64,000 nucleotides of DNA, taken from assembly GCA_000435275.1 (NCBI GenBank), contig FR883868.1, positions 1 through 64,000 of the forward strand, written 5' to 3'. The translations under genes were made by a program, and so were the position numbers. Positions 48,556 through 57,767 of this stretch are shown here, one piece after another (position 1 is the first letter of the stretch; the number at the start of each line of letters is the position of its first letter). The notes under the pieces were generated by a model, which worked only from the letters and a program-made list of their open reading frames with translations, was not told where the DNA came from and made no database searches. This DNA is from Clostridium sp. CAG:557 (GTDB lineage Bacteria > Bacillota > Clostridia > Oscillospirales > Acutalibacteraceae).

Positions 48556-50328
48556 TTACCATTCTTCAGATAAATTTTCTTCAAGTTTACATAATTCTTT
48601 AACTAACTTTTTAGGCAAGTCATTTCCAAACTTTTTATAAAACTCTTTTATCTCCGAAACTTCGTTTTTCCATAAATCAATGACAACCTCAAGCAACTTT
48701 TCAAGGCTTTCTTTATCAATGTTCAAGCCTTTTAAACTTATGTCATCAACGTTTGGAACGTATCCAATCGGAGTTTCTTTCGCAGAAATTTTTTCATCAC
48801 ATCGAGCCAGAATCCACTCGATTACGCGAAAATTTTCTCCAAAACCAGGCCACACAAAGTTTTTATTTTCATCTGTTCTAAACCAATTAACACTAAAAAT
48901 TTGAGGAGCTTTATCACCCAATTTTTCGCCAATGTCTAACCAATGTTCAAAGTATTCTCCTATATTATATCCACAGAATGGAAGCATTGCCATTGGGTCG
49001 TGCCGTATAACACCAACAGCTCCAGTTGCCGCGGCAGTAGTTTCAGAAGACATTATGGAACCGATAAAAACTCCATTATTCCAGTTTTTTGCTTGATAAA
49101 CAAGTGGTATCGTTTGTGCACGTCTGCCACCAAAAATTATCGCTGAAATTGGTACACCATTTAGCTCATCAAAATGCGAACTTATACACGGACAATTTTT
49201 AGCAGGAGACGTAAATCTGCTATTAGGATGTGCACCTTTCTCAGATGAAACTCTTCCATTCCAACGCTCCCCTTTCCAATTAATCGCGTTTTCTGGTGAA
49301 TTTTCATCTAACCCCTCCCACCAAACCGTATTATCATCCAAATTATGCACTACATTTGTAAAAATCGTAGCAGTCTTTGTGGTCTGCAATGCATTCGGGT
49401 TTGACTTTTCATTTGTACCTGGTGCTACTCCAAAAAATCCATTTTCAGGATTAATCGCCCACAATCTTCCATCTTTTCCGATATGCAGCCAAGCGATATC
49501 ATCACCTAAGCAGTATACTTTATAGCCTTTTTTTCGATAAAACTCTGGTGGTATCAACATCGCTAAATTTGTTTTTCCACAAGCTGATGGAAATGCTGCT
49601 GCAATGTATTTCATTTCACCCGCCGGATTTTTTACACCTAAAATCAACATATGTTCTGCAAGCCAACCTTCTTTTTGTCCCAAATATGATGCTATTCTTA
49701 ATGCAAAACATTTTTTCCCTAAAAGCACATTTCCTCCATAAGCTGAATTAACCGAAATAATAGTGTTATCCTGCGGGAAATGGCAAATATATCGTTTTTC
49801 TTCACTCAAAGTACATTTAGCATGAAGGCCTCTTATCCAGTCTTCACTTTGCCCCAGCGCGTGCCAAACTTTTTCACCCACCCGCGTCATAATTGCCATA
49901 TTTAAAACAACATATATTGAATCGGTTACCTCGATGCCAATTTTAGAAAATGGCGAGCCAATCGGTCCCATAGAATAAGGAATAACATACATGGTTTTTC
50001 CAGTATAACTGTTTCTTGCTATGTCATAAAGCAACTCATACATCTCTTCGGGATTTTTCCAGTTGTTTGTTGGTCCTGCTTCTTCTTTTGTTGGCGTGCA
50101 AATATACGTTTTGTCTTCTACTCTTGCTACATCATTTACAGCCGTTCTATGCAAATAGCAACCCGGTAATTTTTCTTCATTTAATTTTATCATTTCACCA
50201 GTTTCACAAGCTAACTTTCTCAAATTTTCCAATTGTGATTCCGTTCCATTAATAAACATTATTTCAGAAGGGTTTAAAAGATTTTTCATTTCGTCTAGCC
50301 ACTTTAACACACTTTTATTCTCAGTCAT
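48556..50328 (-). CDS. pckG: Phosphoenolpyruvate carboxykinase (GTP)
   Basis: Converts oxaloacetate and GTP to PEP, or the reverse as a CO2-fixing anaplerotic step in anaerobes. The 590-aa sequence has the GTP-type features: the P-loop FPSACGKTNLAMLIPP near residues 262-277, YVIPYSMGPIGSPF, GDDIAWLHIGKDG, and RRAQTIPLVYQA. These differ clearly from the ATP-type family. The ATG has GAGGAG about 13 nt upstream. Together with fbp it gives a gluconeogenic route. Confidence 0.95.
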   Translation of the reverse strand: MTENKSVLKWLDEMKNLLNPSEIMFINGTESQLENLRKLACETGEMIKLNEEKLPGCYLHRTAVNDVARVEDKTYICTPTKEEAGPTNNWKNPEEMYELLYDIARNSYTGKTMYVIPYSMGPIGSPFSKIGIEVTDSIYVVLNMAIMTRVGEKVWHALGQSEDWIRGLHAKCTLSEEKRYICHFPQDNTIISVNSAYGGNVLLGKKCFALRIASYLGQKEGWLAEHMLILGVKNPAGEMKYIAAAFPSACGKTNLAMLIPPEFYRKKGYKVYCLGDDIAWLHIGKDGRLWAINPENGFFGVAPGTNEKSNPNALQTTKTATIFTNVVHNLDDNTVWWEGLDENSPENAINWKGERWNGRVSSEKGAHPNSRFTSPAKNCPCISSHFDELNGVPISAIIFGGRRAQTIPLVYQAKNWNNGVFIGSIMSSETTAAATGAVGVIRHDPMAMLPFCGYNIGEYFEHWLDIGEKLGDKAPQIFSVNWFRTDENKNFVWPGFGENFRVIEWILARCDEKISAKETPIGYVPNVDDISLKGLNIDKESLEKLLEVVIDLWKNEVSEIKEFYKKFGNDLPKKLVKELCKLEENLSEEW

Positions 50329-50401
50329 AGATATGTAGTCATCTCCTCAGCAACATCTTTAAAAATACCATTTATGCTAAATCGTATTAAAATATAAAAT
50401 T

Positions 50402-51415
50402 TTACTTTAATTTATCAATACTTAGCGTCGCAATCGCATTTAAATCCATTGCAGCAACATTGCCGTTCTGATATTCATAATATGCTTGCGCACCAACCAT
50501 TGCTGCATTATCTCCACAAAGTGATAGCTCTGGTGAATAAACTCGCCAGTTTCTTTTTTTGCACTCTTCTGATAATCTTTTTCTCAACAAAGTATTGGCT
50601 GAAACGCCTCCCGCAATAACCAATTTTTTGTAACCAAAATTCTCCGCGGCTTTAATAAAATTGTTTATCAAGCAGTCTACAACTGCAGCTCTAAACGAGG
50701 CGGACATATCTTCAACGTTTATTAATTCTCCTTTTTGTGCTGCATTATGAATTTGATTTATTACCGCAGTTTTAAGTCCAGAAAAGCTAAAATCATATTC
50801 AGCATTAGACACCGTCGGGCGCGGCAGTTTATAAACATTCTCATTACCTTTTTCCGCTGCTTTATCAAGATGAACCCCTCCAGGATATGGCATTCTCATC
50901 GTTCGTGCAACTTTATCAAAAGCTTCCCCTGCTGCATCGTCTCTTGTTCGGCCTATCACTTTTAAGTCTGCATAACCTTTAACTTCAATTATATGGCTGT
51001 GCCCACCAGAAACCACTAAACATAAAAACGGTGGTGTCAAATCTTGGTGAGTTATGTAATTAGCAGCTATATGTGACCTTAAATGATGAACTGGTATCAA
51101 AGGCAAGTTTGAAGACAAAGCCAAACCTTTTGCAAAATTTACTCCCACAAGTAAAGAACCAATAAGTCCTGGGGCGTAAGTTACAGCTATGGCATTTATA
51201 TTTTTCAAATTGCAATTTGCGGCCTTCAGCGCCTCACTTGTTACACCAGAAATCGCTTCTATGTGCATTCTAGAAGCTATCTCTGGCACTACTCCACCAT
51301 ATATTTTATGTTCCTCCACCTGCGATGCCACTATTGATGATAAAATTCTTCTTCCATTTTCAACCACTGCTGCAGCCGTTTCATCACAAGAACTTTCTAT
51401 TGACAAAATTTTCAT
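50402..51415 (-). CDS. tsaD: tRNA N6-threonylcarbamoyladenosine synthase subunit TsaD
   Basis: Transfers the threonylcarbamoyl group to A37 of ANN-decoding tRNAs. The ASKHA fold is visible: IESSCDETAAAVVENG at the N-terminus, metal ligands His111 and His115 in HHLRSHIAAN, LVVSGGHSHI, and IAGGVSANTLLRKRL, with the late metal-type aspartate in LCGDNAAM. The 337-aa length is normal. AAGGAA precedes the ATG. It follows rimI, a frequent partner, but tsaB is not adjacent. Element D fills the rimI-tsaD gap. Confidence 0.96.
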   Translation of the reverse strand: MKILSIESSCDETAAAVVENGRRILSSIVASQVEEHKIYGGVVPEIASRMHIEAISGVTSEALKAANCNLKNINAIAVTYAPGLIGSLLVGVNFAKGLALSSNLPLIPVHHLRSHIAANYITHQDLTPPFLCLVVSGGHSHIIEVKGYADLKVIGRTRDDAAGEAFDKVARTMRMPYPGGVHLDKAAEKGNENVYKLPRPTVSNAEYDFSFSGLKTAVINQIHNAAQKGELINVEDMSASFRAAVVDCLINNFIKAAENFGYKKLVIAGGVSANTLLRKRLSEECKKRNWRVYSPELSLCGDNAAMVGAQAYYEYQNGNVAAMDLNAIATLSIDKLK

Positions 51416-51443
51416 AAAATTTCCTTCCTCACCTGCTAATCTT

Positions 51444-51560
51444 TAGGGGCACCGCGAGAAGTGCTTTGCACTTCTGTGCACCGATATCATCGGCGCACTT
51501 GCCGAGTTCTCAAACCGAAATAATTTTTAATATGAAAAAGAACTCGTCGCGGTGCCCCTA
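51444..51560. repeat. Four-way-junction palindromic element D
   Basis: A perfect 14-bp closing stem (51444-51457 with 51547-51560) surrounds three arms: 51458-51464 with 51468-51474 (7 bp, loop TTT), 51477-51485 with 51489-51497 (one mismatch), and 51503-51510 with 51539-51546 (8 bp, long A/T-rich loop). Arms 1 and 3 abut the closing stem directly; a few unpaired bases separate arms 2 and 3. It lies between rimI and tsaD, inside an apparent operon, and lacks a T tract. Confidence 0.78.
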
Positions 51561-51578
51561 CATAAAAAATACTAAAAC

Positions 51579-52028
51579 TTAATTTAAATATCTCGTCATA
51601 ATAATCGCATCTTCTTTTGGGTAAGAATAAAAATTTTTTCTTACTCCTGCCGATAAAAAATTTAATTTTTGATATAGAGAAACCGCAGAAACATTAGATT
51701 TCCTAACCTCAAGAGAAATGAATTTTAATTTTTTATCCTGAGCAAACTTTACAAGTGCTTCTAATAATTTCTTAGCAACTCCATTACCCCTATACTGTGG
51801 AAAGACTGCAATATTTGTGATGTACCCCTCGTCAAGAACGAAAGTAAAACCAGTATAGCCAAAAACTTTTTCATTTTTATCAACAGCTACCAAAAAACTA
51901 GCATTCTCATTGTTTATTTCTTCTTTCAACGAAGTTTTCGACCACGGAACAGAAAAACATATTTTTTCCAACCGCGCAACTTCCTCCAAATGACGTTCTG
52001 ACATTAATTTTATTTTAAATTCAATCAT
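51579..52028 (-). CDS. rimI: Ribosomal protein S18 alanine N-acetyltransferase-like GNAT protein
   Basis: GNAT acetyltransferase of 149 aa. The acetyl-CoA loop is VFPQYRGNGVAKKLL (about residues 75-89), preceded by AVDKNEKVFGYTGF. The late block FISLEVRKSNVSAVSLYQKLNF is strongly RimI-like. I start at ATG 52028, 1 bp after the phosphatase stop, with GGTGAAG upstream; an ATG at 52046 is an alternative. The neighbour tsaD supports RimI, though its acceptor protein is inferred. Confidence 0.87.
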   Translation of the reverse strand: MIEFKIKLMSERHLEEVARLEKICFSVPWSKTSLKEEINNENASFLVAVDKNEKVFGYTGFTFVLDEGYITNIAVFPQYRGNGVAKKLLEALVKFAQDKKLKFISLEVRKSNVSAVSLYQKLNFLSAGVRKNFYSYPKEDAIIMTRYLN

Positions 52029-52029
52029 T

Positions 52030-52473
52030 TTAGTCTTCACCGACATTCATAAAATTAGGATTTTTAACTAAATCGCATAAAGCATTATAAATCTGGTCTC
52101 TACAATGTTCATAAATGTCCAAGTTTCCACCAAAGGGATCCAAAATTTGCTCACCTAAAATAAAAATTCTTTCATTTTGCACCCCTAAATTAATTAAAAA
52201 ACTGCGATGCACCGTTGTCATCACAACAAATTTATCAATATGACTAAAATTAACGTCAAAAACGCTTCTCGATACATGATTTTTCAAATCAACGCCTATC
52301 TCTTCGCAAACTTTAATTGCATTTTGTGTCGCCTTAGAAATATTATCGGCAGAAATTCCTGCACTCAAAATGTTTATATCTTGCAAATTTTTTTCTTGCA
52401 CAATTTTCTTAAAAATTCCCGCAGCCATAGGGCTCCTACATGTATTCCCAGTACATACAAAAAGTACATTCAT
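52030..52473 (-). CDS. Low-molecular-weight protein phosphatase (YwlE/arsenate reductase fold)
   Basis: Cysteine phosphatase that may act on protein tyrosine or, as in YwlE, arginine phosphate. The P-loop CTGNTCRS begins at Cys7, with threonine at position 11, a residue linked to arginine-phosphate specificity in YwlE. The general acid region is LDPFGG near residue 113. The product is 147 aa. The start is ATG 52473 after AAGGAGGCG; the frame extends upstream but without family similarity. It lies between polA and rimI. Confidence 0.88.
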   Translation of the reverse strand: MNVLFVCTGNTCRSPMAAGIFKKIVQEKNLQDINILSAGISADNISKATQNAIKVCEEIGVDLKNHVSRSVFDVNFSHIDKFVVMTTVHRSFLINLGVQNERIFILGEQILDPFGGNLDIYEHCRDQIYNALCDLVKNPNFMNVGED

Positions 52474-52498
52474 GTGTAAAGCGCCTCCTTCATTCAAT

Positions 52499-55096
52499 TT
52501 AAGATTTTGCATCATACCACGTATTCCCAATATTAGCATCCGCAACCAATGGCACTTTCAACTTCGCTGCATTCTCCATTTCAAATTTTAAAATCTTTGA
52601 AACCACTTTTGCTTCAGTTTCTGGAGCTTCAACTATAAGCTCATCATGTACCTGCAAAATCAGTTTTGCTTTCAAATTCTCTGTTTTCAGGCGTCTGTTA
52701 ACATTAATCATTGCAATCTTAATAATATCCGCTGCAGACCCTTGTATCGGCATATTTCTAGCTACACGTTCTCCAAATGAACGTAAATTAAAATTTGACG
52801 ACGACAACTCTGGTAAATATCTTTTTCTTCCAAATATAGTTTCTGCAAATTTATTTTCTTTAGCTTTTTCTATTGTTTGATTCATGTACTTTTCTACTCC
52901 AGAATAATGAGCCAAATAATTATCGATGTAATTTTGAGCATTTTTTCGCGAAACACCAATATCTTTTGCCAAAGAAAAAGCGCTTATTCCATAAACAATT
53001 CCGAAATTAACAGCTTTTGCACGGCTTCTCATGAGTGGAGTTACCATATTTTCTGGCATTCCAAAAACTTGCGATGCTGTTATCTTATGAATGTCCAAAT
53101 TATTTTTAAACGCGTCAATCATGTTTTTATCGTCCGACAGATGCGCCAAAATTCTTAATTCTATTTGAGAATAATCCGCATCAACTAAAACCCATCCTTC
53201 TCGTGCACAAAAGTAACGTCTTAATTCTTTTCCGCGTTCTGTTCTGACAGGAATATTTTGCAAATTTGGCTCCAATGAGCTTATTCTTCCTGTCCGCGTT
53301 TCAATTTGATTAAACCTCGAATGAACTCTTCCGTCCATATCAATAACTTTCAACATGCCGTCACAGTAAGTGCTTTTTAATTTTGAAAGCGCCCTGTACT
53401 GTAAAATCAATTCCACAACCGGGTGAAAGTCACGAATATTCTCAAGAACCTCTGCATTTGTTGAATAGCCACTCTTAGTCTTTTTGCCTTTTGGCAGTTT
53501 CATCTCCTCAAAAAGAATCAGTCCCAGCTGTTTTGGCGAATTTATATTGAAGTTTTTGCCCACAATTTTAAATATTTTTTCCTGAATCTCTTGCAGCTCT
53601 TCTTGCAATTTCTCTCCATAAGCTTTTATTCCACTTGCATCAACTAAAAATCCCGTCATTTCCATATCTGCTAAAACCATCGCTAAAGGAATTTCAATAT
53701 TTTTAAGCAAATTTTTTTGAGTGTTATTTTCAATCTCCACAGTAATTTTTTCACACAATTCGTTAAACTCTGCAACACTTCGTGCAAAGTCCAAGTATTC
53801 ATTTTGCTCACAATTCACACTGACTTTATTTACGCAGAACTCTTTAGTTAACGTTTCAAAATCGTAATTTTTGCTTGACGGATTAAGCAAATACGCCGCT
53901 AAAATTACGTCCATCTTAACGTTTCTCACACAAATGTTTTGCCGTTGCATCGCCTCATAAAACGGCTTTACATCGTAAGTTCTCTTCAAAATTTGTTCAT
54001 TTTCCATAACCAACTTAACAAAATTTTTGTATTTATTTAAATCAGACAAAATATAGACCTTACTATTCCAGTAAAACCCCAAGCTTATTGCTTGTCCAGG
54101 TTGATAATTCACTAAAAAATCGAAAGTCTTACTCGTACTTATTACTTTTTCTAAATTTTCTAAAGACTCGTCAAAAATAACATCTACACTTTTTGTTAAA
54201 GCTTTTTCAGTTTCTTTCTCTGCGACTTCTTTTAAGCCCAGCTTATTTAAAAGTGAAAACATTTCAAGCTCAGAAAGCATTTTAGAAACTTCGCCTTCAT
54301 TTATTTTCTTAGGAATATAACCGCTCAAATTTAAATCTATCGGCACATTTTTAACAATCGTTCCAAGGTATTTGCTCAAAAAAGCATTATCCTTCGACGC
54401 AAGCAGCTTCTTTTTAACGCCGTCTTTAATATCAATCTTATCTATGTTATCGTAAATATACTCGATTGAACCAAACTTCCGAATCAAATCACCCGCGCCT
54501 TTTTCACCTATTCCAGCAACGCCTGAAATGTTGTCTGATGCGTCCCCTTGTATAGCTTTTATGTCAATTAACTGTTTTGGAACTACTCCATAAACCTCTT
54601 GTATTTTTTCTTCATCATACAAAGTAACTTCCGGTTTTCCAAATTTTGTCACAGCAATTCTAACAGAAACATTTGGAGACACCAGCTGCAAACTGTCTCT
54701 ATCTCCTGTTGCAATAACGCATTTTTCGCCGGAGTTTTCACAAGCAAGTGCCAAAGTGCCCAATATATCATCTGCCTCATAGCCTTCTTTTTCCACCAGT
54801 TTATACCCCATATTAATAAGCAACTTTTTTAAAACGGGAAATTGTGCGGCAAGTTCTTCCGGCATACCTTTCCGATTTGCTTTGTATTCACTGTAAGCTT
54901 TATGTCGAAATGTAGGTGCTTTCATGTCAAACGCAATAGCCACCGCATCTGGATTAATTTCCTCATTTAACTTGCTTAACATTGTCAAAAATCCATATAT
55001 CGCATTTGTATAAAAACCTTTTTTGGTCGTTAAAAGCTTAATGCCATAAAATGCCCGGTTAAATATGCTATTTCCATCTAAAACAAGTAATTTCAT
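52499..55096 (-). CDS. polA: DNA polymerase I
   Basis: Repair and Okazaki-processing polymerase, 865 aa. The 5'-3' nuclease domain (about 1-285) contains LLVLDGNSIFNRAFYG, YEADDILGTLA and QGDASDNISGV. The middle domain lacks the proofreading DxE motif (FDFLVNYQPGQAIS appears at the equivalent place), so 3'-5' exonuclease is probably inactive, as in Bacillus enzymes. The polymerase domain has VDADYSQIELRILAHLS, RSRAKAVNFGIVYGIS and LQVHDELIVEAP. The start is ATG 55096 with GGAGTG upstream; GTG 55105 lies inside that site. Confidence 0.96.
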   Translation of the reverse strand: MKLLVLDGNSIFNRAFYGIKLLTTKKGFYTNAIYGFLTMLSKLNEEINPDAVAIAFDMKAPTFRHKAYSEYKANRKGMPEELAAQFPVLKKLLINMGYKLVEKEGYEADDILGTLALACENSGEKCVIATGDRDSLQLVSPNVSVRIAVTKFGKPEVTLYDEEKIQEVYGVVPKQLIDIKAIQGDASDNISGVAGIGEKGAGDLIRKFGSIEYIYDNIDKIDIKDGVKKKLLASKDNAFLSKYLGTIVKNVPIDLNLSGYIPKKINEGEVSKMLSELEMFSLLNKLGLKEVAEKETEKALTKSVDVIFDESLENLEKVISTSKTFDFLVNYQPGQAISLGFYWNSKVYILSDLNKYKNFVKLVMENEQILKRTYDVKPFYEAMQRQNICVRNVKMDVILAAYLLNPSSKNYDFETLTKEFCVNKVSVNCEQNEYLDFARSVAEFNELCEKITVEIENNTQKNLLKNIEIPLAMVLADMEMTGFLVDASGIKAYGEKLQEELQEIQEKIFKIVGKNFNINSPKQLGLILFEEMKLPKGKKTKSGYSTNAEVLENIRDFHPVVELILQYRALSKLKSTYCDGMLKVIDMDGRVHSRFNQIETRTGRISSLEPNLQNIPVRTERGKELRRYFCAREGWVLVDADYSQIELRILAHLSDDKNMIDAFKNNLDIHKITASQVFGMPENMVTPLMRSRAKAVNFGIVYGISAFSLAKDIGVSRKNAQNYIDNYLAHYSGVEKYMNQTIEKAKENKFAETIFGRKRYLPELSSSNFNLRSFGERVARNMPIQGSAADIIKIAMINVNRRLKTENLKAKLILQVHDELIVEAPETEAKVVSKILKFEMENAAKLKVPLVADANIGNTWYDAKS

Positions 55097-55237
55097 CGAT
55101 AACACTCCAAAAAATTTATAAATTTATTATATCACACTTCGTCGAATAAATCAGCTCTGTATTCTGCCGTGGACTTTTCGACAAAAATATGATAAAATTA
55201 ATATATAAATTTACTCAGCTTAATTGGAGGAATTATA

Positions 55238-56215
55238 TTGAAAATCGGAAACGTTGAAATAAACGGTTCTGTCGCACTTGCACCTATGGCCGGCGTTGCC
55301 GATAAAACTTTTCGAGAACTTTGTGTAAAATTTGGTGCTAGCTACGTTATAAGCGAGATGGTTAGCTCTCGCGGAATTTCCTTTTCTAATGAAAAAACTA
55401 TTAATTTGCTACAACTTTCTGAAAATGAGCATCCTTGCGCTATCCAAATTTTCGGCGATAATCCCGAAATAATGGCACGCGCTGCAACCTTTGCATTAAA
55501 ATATAAACCTGACATTATTGACATAAATATGGGGTGTCCTGCACCTAAAGTGAACAAAAGTGGTGGCGGCTCTGTCTTGATGAAAACTCCGGAACTTTGT
55601 GGAAAAATTGTAAATGCCGTCAAAAAAGCTGTAAATGTTCCCGTTACTGTGAAAATTCGAAAAGGTTGGGATGAAAACAGTATTAATGCGCCACTCATTG
55701 CAAAAATTTGTGAAGATTCCGGTGCTGATGCTATTACTATTCACGGAAGAACCCGCGAACAAATGTATAAACCGAATGTTGACATTAATATTATTGAAAA
55801 AGTGAAAAATTCCGTCAAAATTCCGGTTATCGGCAATGGTGATATTTCTTGCGGTCTAAACGCTTATAATATGCTCAATAAAACTGGTTGTGATATGGTT
55901 ATGGTTGGGCGTGCAGCTTTGGGTAATCCTTGGATATTTTCTGAAATTAACCAATTTTTAAACTCAGCTATTAGTTACAAAGAGCCAAATATAGAGGAAA
56001 AATTAAAAATTATGCTCTCTCATGTTAATTCTATATGTAAAAATGACGGTGAAAAGCACGGTATGATTAAAGCTAGAAGACATATTACTTTCTACATAAA
56101 AGGAATTCCTGATGCCGCCGCTTTTAGAAACAGGGCTTGTAAAGTTGAAACTTTTGCTCAACTTCAAAGCCTTTCTGACGAAATTTTAACTACATTTTAT
56201 AAAAATAATAAATAA
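55238..56215 (+). CDS. dus: tRNA-dihydrouridine synthase
   Basis: FMN-dependent reductase that makes dihydrouridine in tRNA. It has the TIM-barrel DusB-like sequence: VALAPMAGVADKTFRELC at the N-terminus, the cysteine loop DINMGCPAPKVNKSGGGS near residues 89-106, ITIHGRTREQMY, and IGNGDISCG with MVGRAALGNPW. The 325-aa length fits. It starts at TTG 55238 after GGAGGA and is divergent from polA. Confidence 0.94.
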   Translation: MKIGNVEINGSVALAPMAGVADKTFRELCVKFGASYVISEMVSSRGISFSNEKTINLLQLSENEHPCAIQIFGDNPEIMARAATFALKYKPDIIDINMGCPAPKVNKSGGGSVLMKTPELCGKIVNAVKKAVNVPVTVKIRKGWDENSINAPLIAKICEDSGADAITIHGRTREQMYKPNVDINIIEKVKNSVKIPVIGNGDISCGLNAYNMLNKTGCDMVMVGRAALGNPWIFSEINQFLNSAISYKEPNIEEKLKIMLSHVNSICKNDGEKHGMIKARRHITFYIKGIPDAAAFRNRACKVETFAQLQSLSDEILTTFYKNNK

Positions 56216-56246
56216 ACTTATAATGAATTTATTTTTGGAGGAAATT

Positions 56247-57089
56247 ATGAAAAAAATTGCTATAATCACTGATTCTGCCGGAGATTTATCCGCTAGCTTT
56301 GCAAAAAAACATAATATAAAAGTAATTCCACTTAGAATTTGTTTTTCTGATAGGGAATTTCTCGATGGAGTTAATATTCGCAGTAGTGAAATCTATCAAT
56401 TTATGGACAAAGAAATTCCAAAATCATCACTACCTTATCGCAATGACATAATTTCTACTTTCGAACAAGTTAAAAGTGAAGGCTACACGGATGTAATTTA
56501 TATCGGAATTTCTTCTGGCTTGTCTGGAACATTCAATTCTGTGCGATTAATTGCTAATGAATTTGACGGTTTAAATATTCACTGTTTCGACTCAAAAGCC
56601 TTGTCGTGTGCGCAAAATATGCTAATTTCAACTGCCGTAACTGCTCTTAAAACTACTGACAATGTTCAGGAAATTCTTAATAAACTTCAAAAAACGCGTA
56701 AAAAAATGGTTGCTATGTTCTGTGTTCGTGACCTTACTTACTTAATTAAAGGCGGACGCATTGGAAAAGTGGCAGGAACTGTTGGCACACTGTTAAAATT
56801 ATGCCCTGTTATCAAGGTTAACGATGATGGTGTTTATGAAACCGCTTCCAAAACTATCGGGTTTAACCGTGCCATCGACACTCTCATAAACGAATTTAAA
56901 ACTCACTTTGCAAATGCTGAAATTGCTATTTCACTAACTTATTCTTCCAATAAAGAAATTGCAGAAAAAATAAAGTCCGAAATAAAAAAGCATTGTAAAG
57001 TTAAATTTTGTGAAATGAACCCTGTTACTGCCGTTTTAGGTGTACATACTGGTCCAGACATGGCAGGAATAGCTGCTTACCAAATTTAA
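56247..57089 (+). CDS. DegV-family fatty acid-binding protein (FakB-like)
   Basis: Binds a fatty acid and presents it to FakA for phosphorylation. The 280-aa sequence starts MKKIAIITDSAGDLSASF, the DegV hallmark. It has SSLPYRNDIISTFEQ and ISSGLSGTFNSVRL, the lipid head-group loop, and ends with VLGVHTGPDMAGIAAY. The start is ATG 56247, just after GGAGGA; an in-frame ATG at 56223 is disfavoured. FakA is encoded at 38722, so the pathway is represented. A terminator follows. Confidence 0.92.
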   Translation: MKKIAIITDSAGDLSASFAKKHNIKVIPLRICFSDREFLDGVNIRSSEIYQFMDKEIPKSSLPYRNDIISTFEQVKSEGYTDVIYIGISSGLSGTFNSVRLIANEFDGLNIHCFDSKALSCAQNMLISTAVTALKTTDNVQEILNKLQKTRKKMVAMFCVRDLTYLIKGGRIGKVAGTVGTLLKLCPVIKVNDDGVYETASKTIGFNRAIDTLINEFKTHFANAEIAISLTYSSNKEIAEKIKSEIKKHCKVKFCEMNPVTAVLGVHTGPDMAGIAAYQI

Positions 57090-57104
57090 ATTTAATATAA
57101 AAAT

Positions 57105-57134
57105 AAGCCTTTTGAAACAAAGTTCAAAAGGCTT
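57105..57134 (+). terminator. Terminator after the degV gene
   Basis: A perfect 12-bp stem (57105-57116 with 57123-57134) with a 6-nt loop is followed by a run of T, isolating degV from the mazF gene. Confidence 0.9.
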
Positions 57135-57261
57135 TTTTGTCACCTAAAATTTAAAATTAATATTATGTATTGATAAGTTTATTTTTGATGTTTATTTTTA
57201 TTAAAATCCGGTAAAAATATTTTTATCAAAACTATAATAAAATTTTCGGAGTGTGAAAAAG

Positions 57262-57633
57262 GTGACTATAAAACGTGGGGACATCTTTTATGCTGATTTA
57301 AGTCCTGTTGTAGGCTCAGAACAAGGTGGAATTAGGCCGGTTTTAATCGTTCAAAATGACGTCGGAAACAAATTCAGTCCAACAGTAATCGCAGCCGCTA
57401 TCACAAGTCAACATTCAAAGGCCGACCTTCCTACTCACATACAACTTCAAGCTCATGGATGTGGTCTTTCTAAAGATTCCGTAGTACTGTTGGAGCAAAT
57501 TCGAACTCTCGATAAAAAACGTTTAAAAGAAAAAATGGGCTGTCTGGATACTTTTGCAATGAATTTGGTAGACAAAGCGCTGTCTATAAGTTTCGGTCTT
57601 TTAAATAACTACGCTATAAAAGAAGCTACATAA
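57262..57633 (+). CDS. mazF: MazF/EndoA-type endoribonuclease toxin
   Basis: Sequence-specific mRNA interferase of the MazF/PemK family, 123 aa. Diagnostic blocks are IKRGDIFYADLSPVVGSEQGG with the catalytic Arg/Gly region, IRPVLIVQNDVGNKFSPTVIAAAIT, and SVVLLEQIRTLDKKRL. I start at GTG 57262, 10 nt after GGAG; GTG 57253 is too close to that site. The antitoxin gene (mazE/ndoAI) that normally overlaps upstream is absent: the preceding 170 bp hold only a terminator and A/T-rich sequence. Confidence 0.9.
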   Translation: MTIKRGDIFYADLSPVVGSEQGGIRPVLIVQNDVGNKFSPTVIAAAITSQHSKADLPTHIQLQAHGCGLSKDSVVLLEQIRTLDKKRLKEKMGCLDTFAMNLVDKALSISFGLLNNYAIKEAT

Positions 57634-57677
57634 AAACAAAACAAGACTTTCAAAAATTCAGTTTCTTTTTAGCCAAA

Positions 57678-57715
57678 AAAGCGACTGCTTTAGCTTATGT
57701 GCTAGCAATCGCTTT
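57678..57715. terminator. Hairpin terminator between mazF and the secreted protein gene
   Basis: An 11-bp stem with one C/A mismatch (57678-57688 with 57705-57715) contains a second short stem (57691-57694 with 57701-57704). It lies between convergent genes, and a T-rich stretch occurs on each side. Confidence 0.65.
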
Positions 57716-57767
57716 AAATATTCTTTAAATTTTAAACATTATTTAAATTTCATTAACCTTACGGTGC

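Noticed and set aside
57253..57261. GTG 57253 as the start of mazF
   Set aside because: It abuts the only ribosome site (GGAG ending at 57251); GTG 57262 has correct spacing and matches the usual MazF N-terminus.
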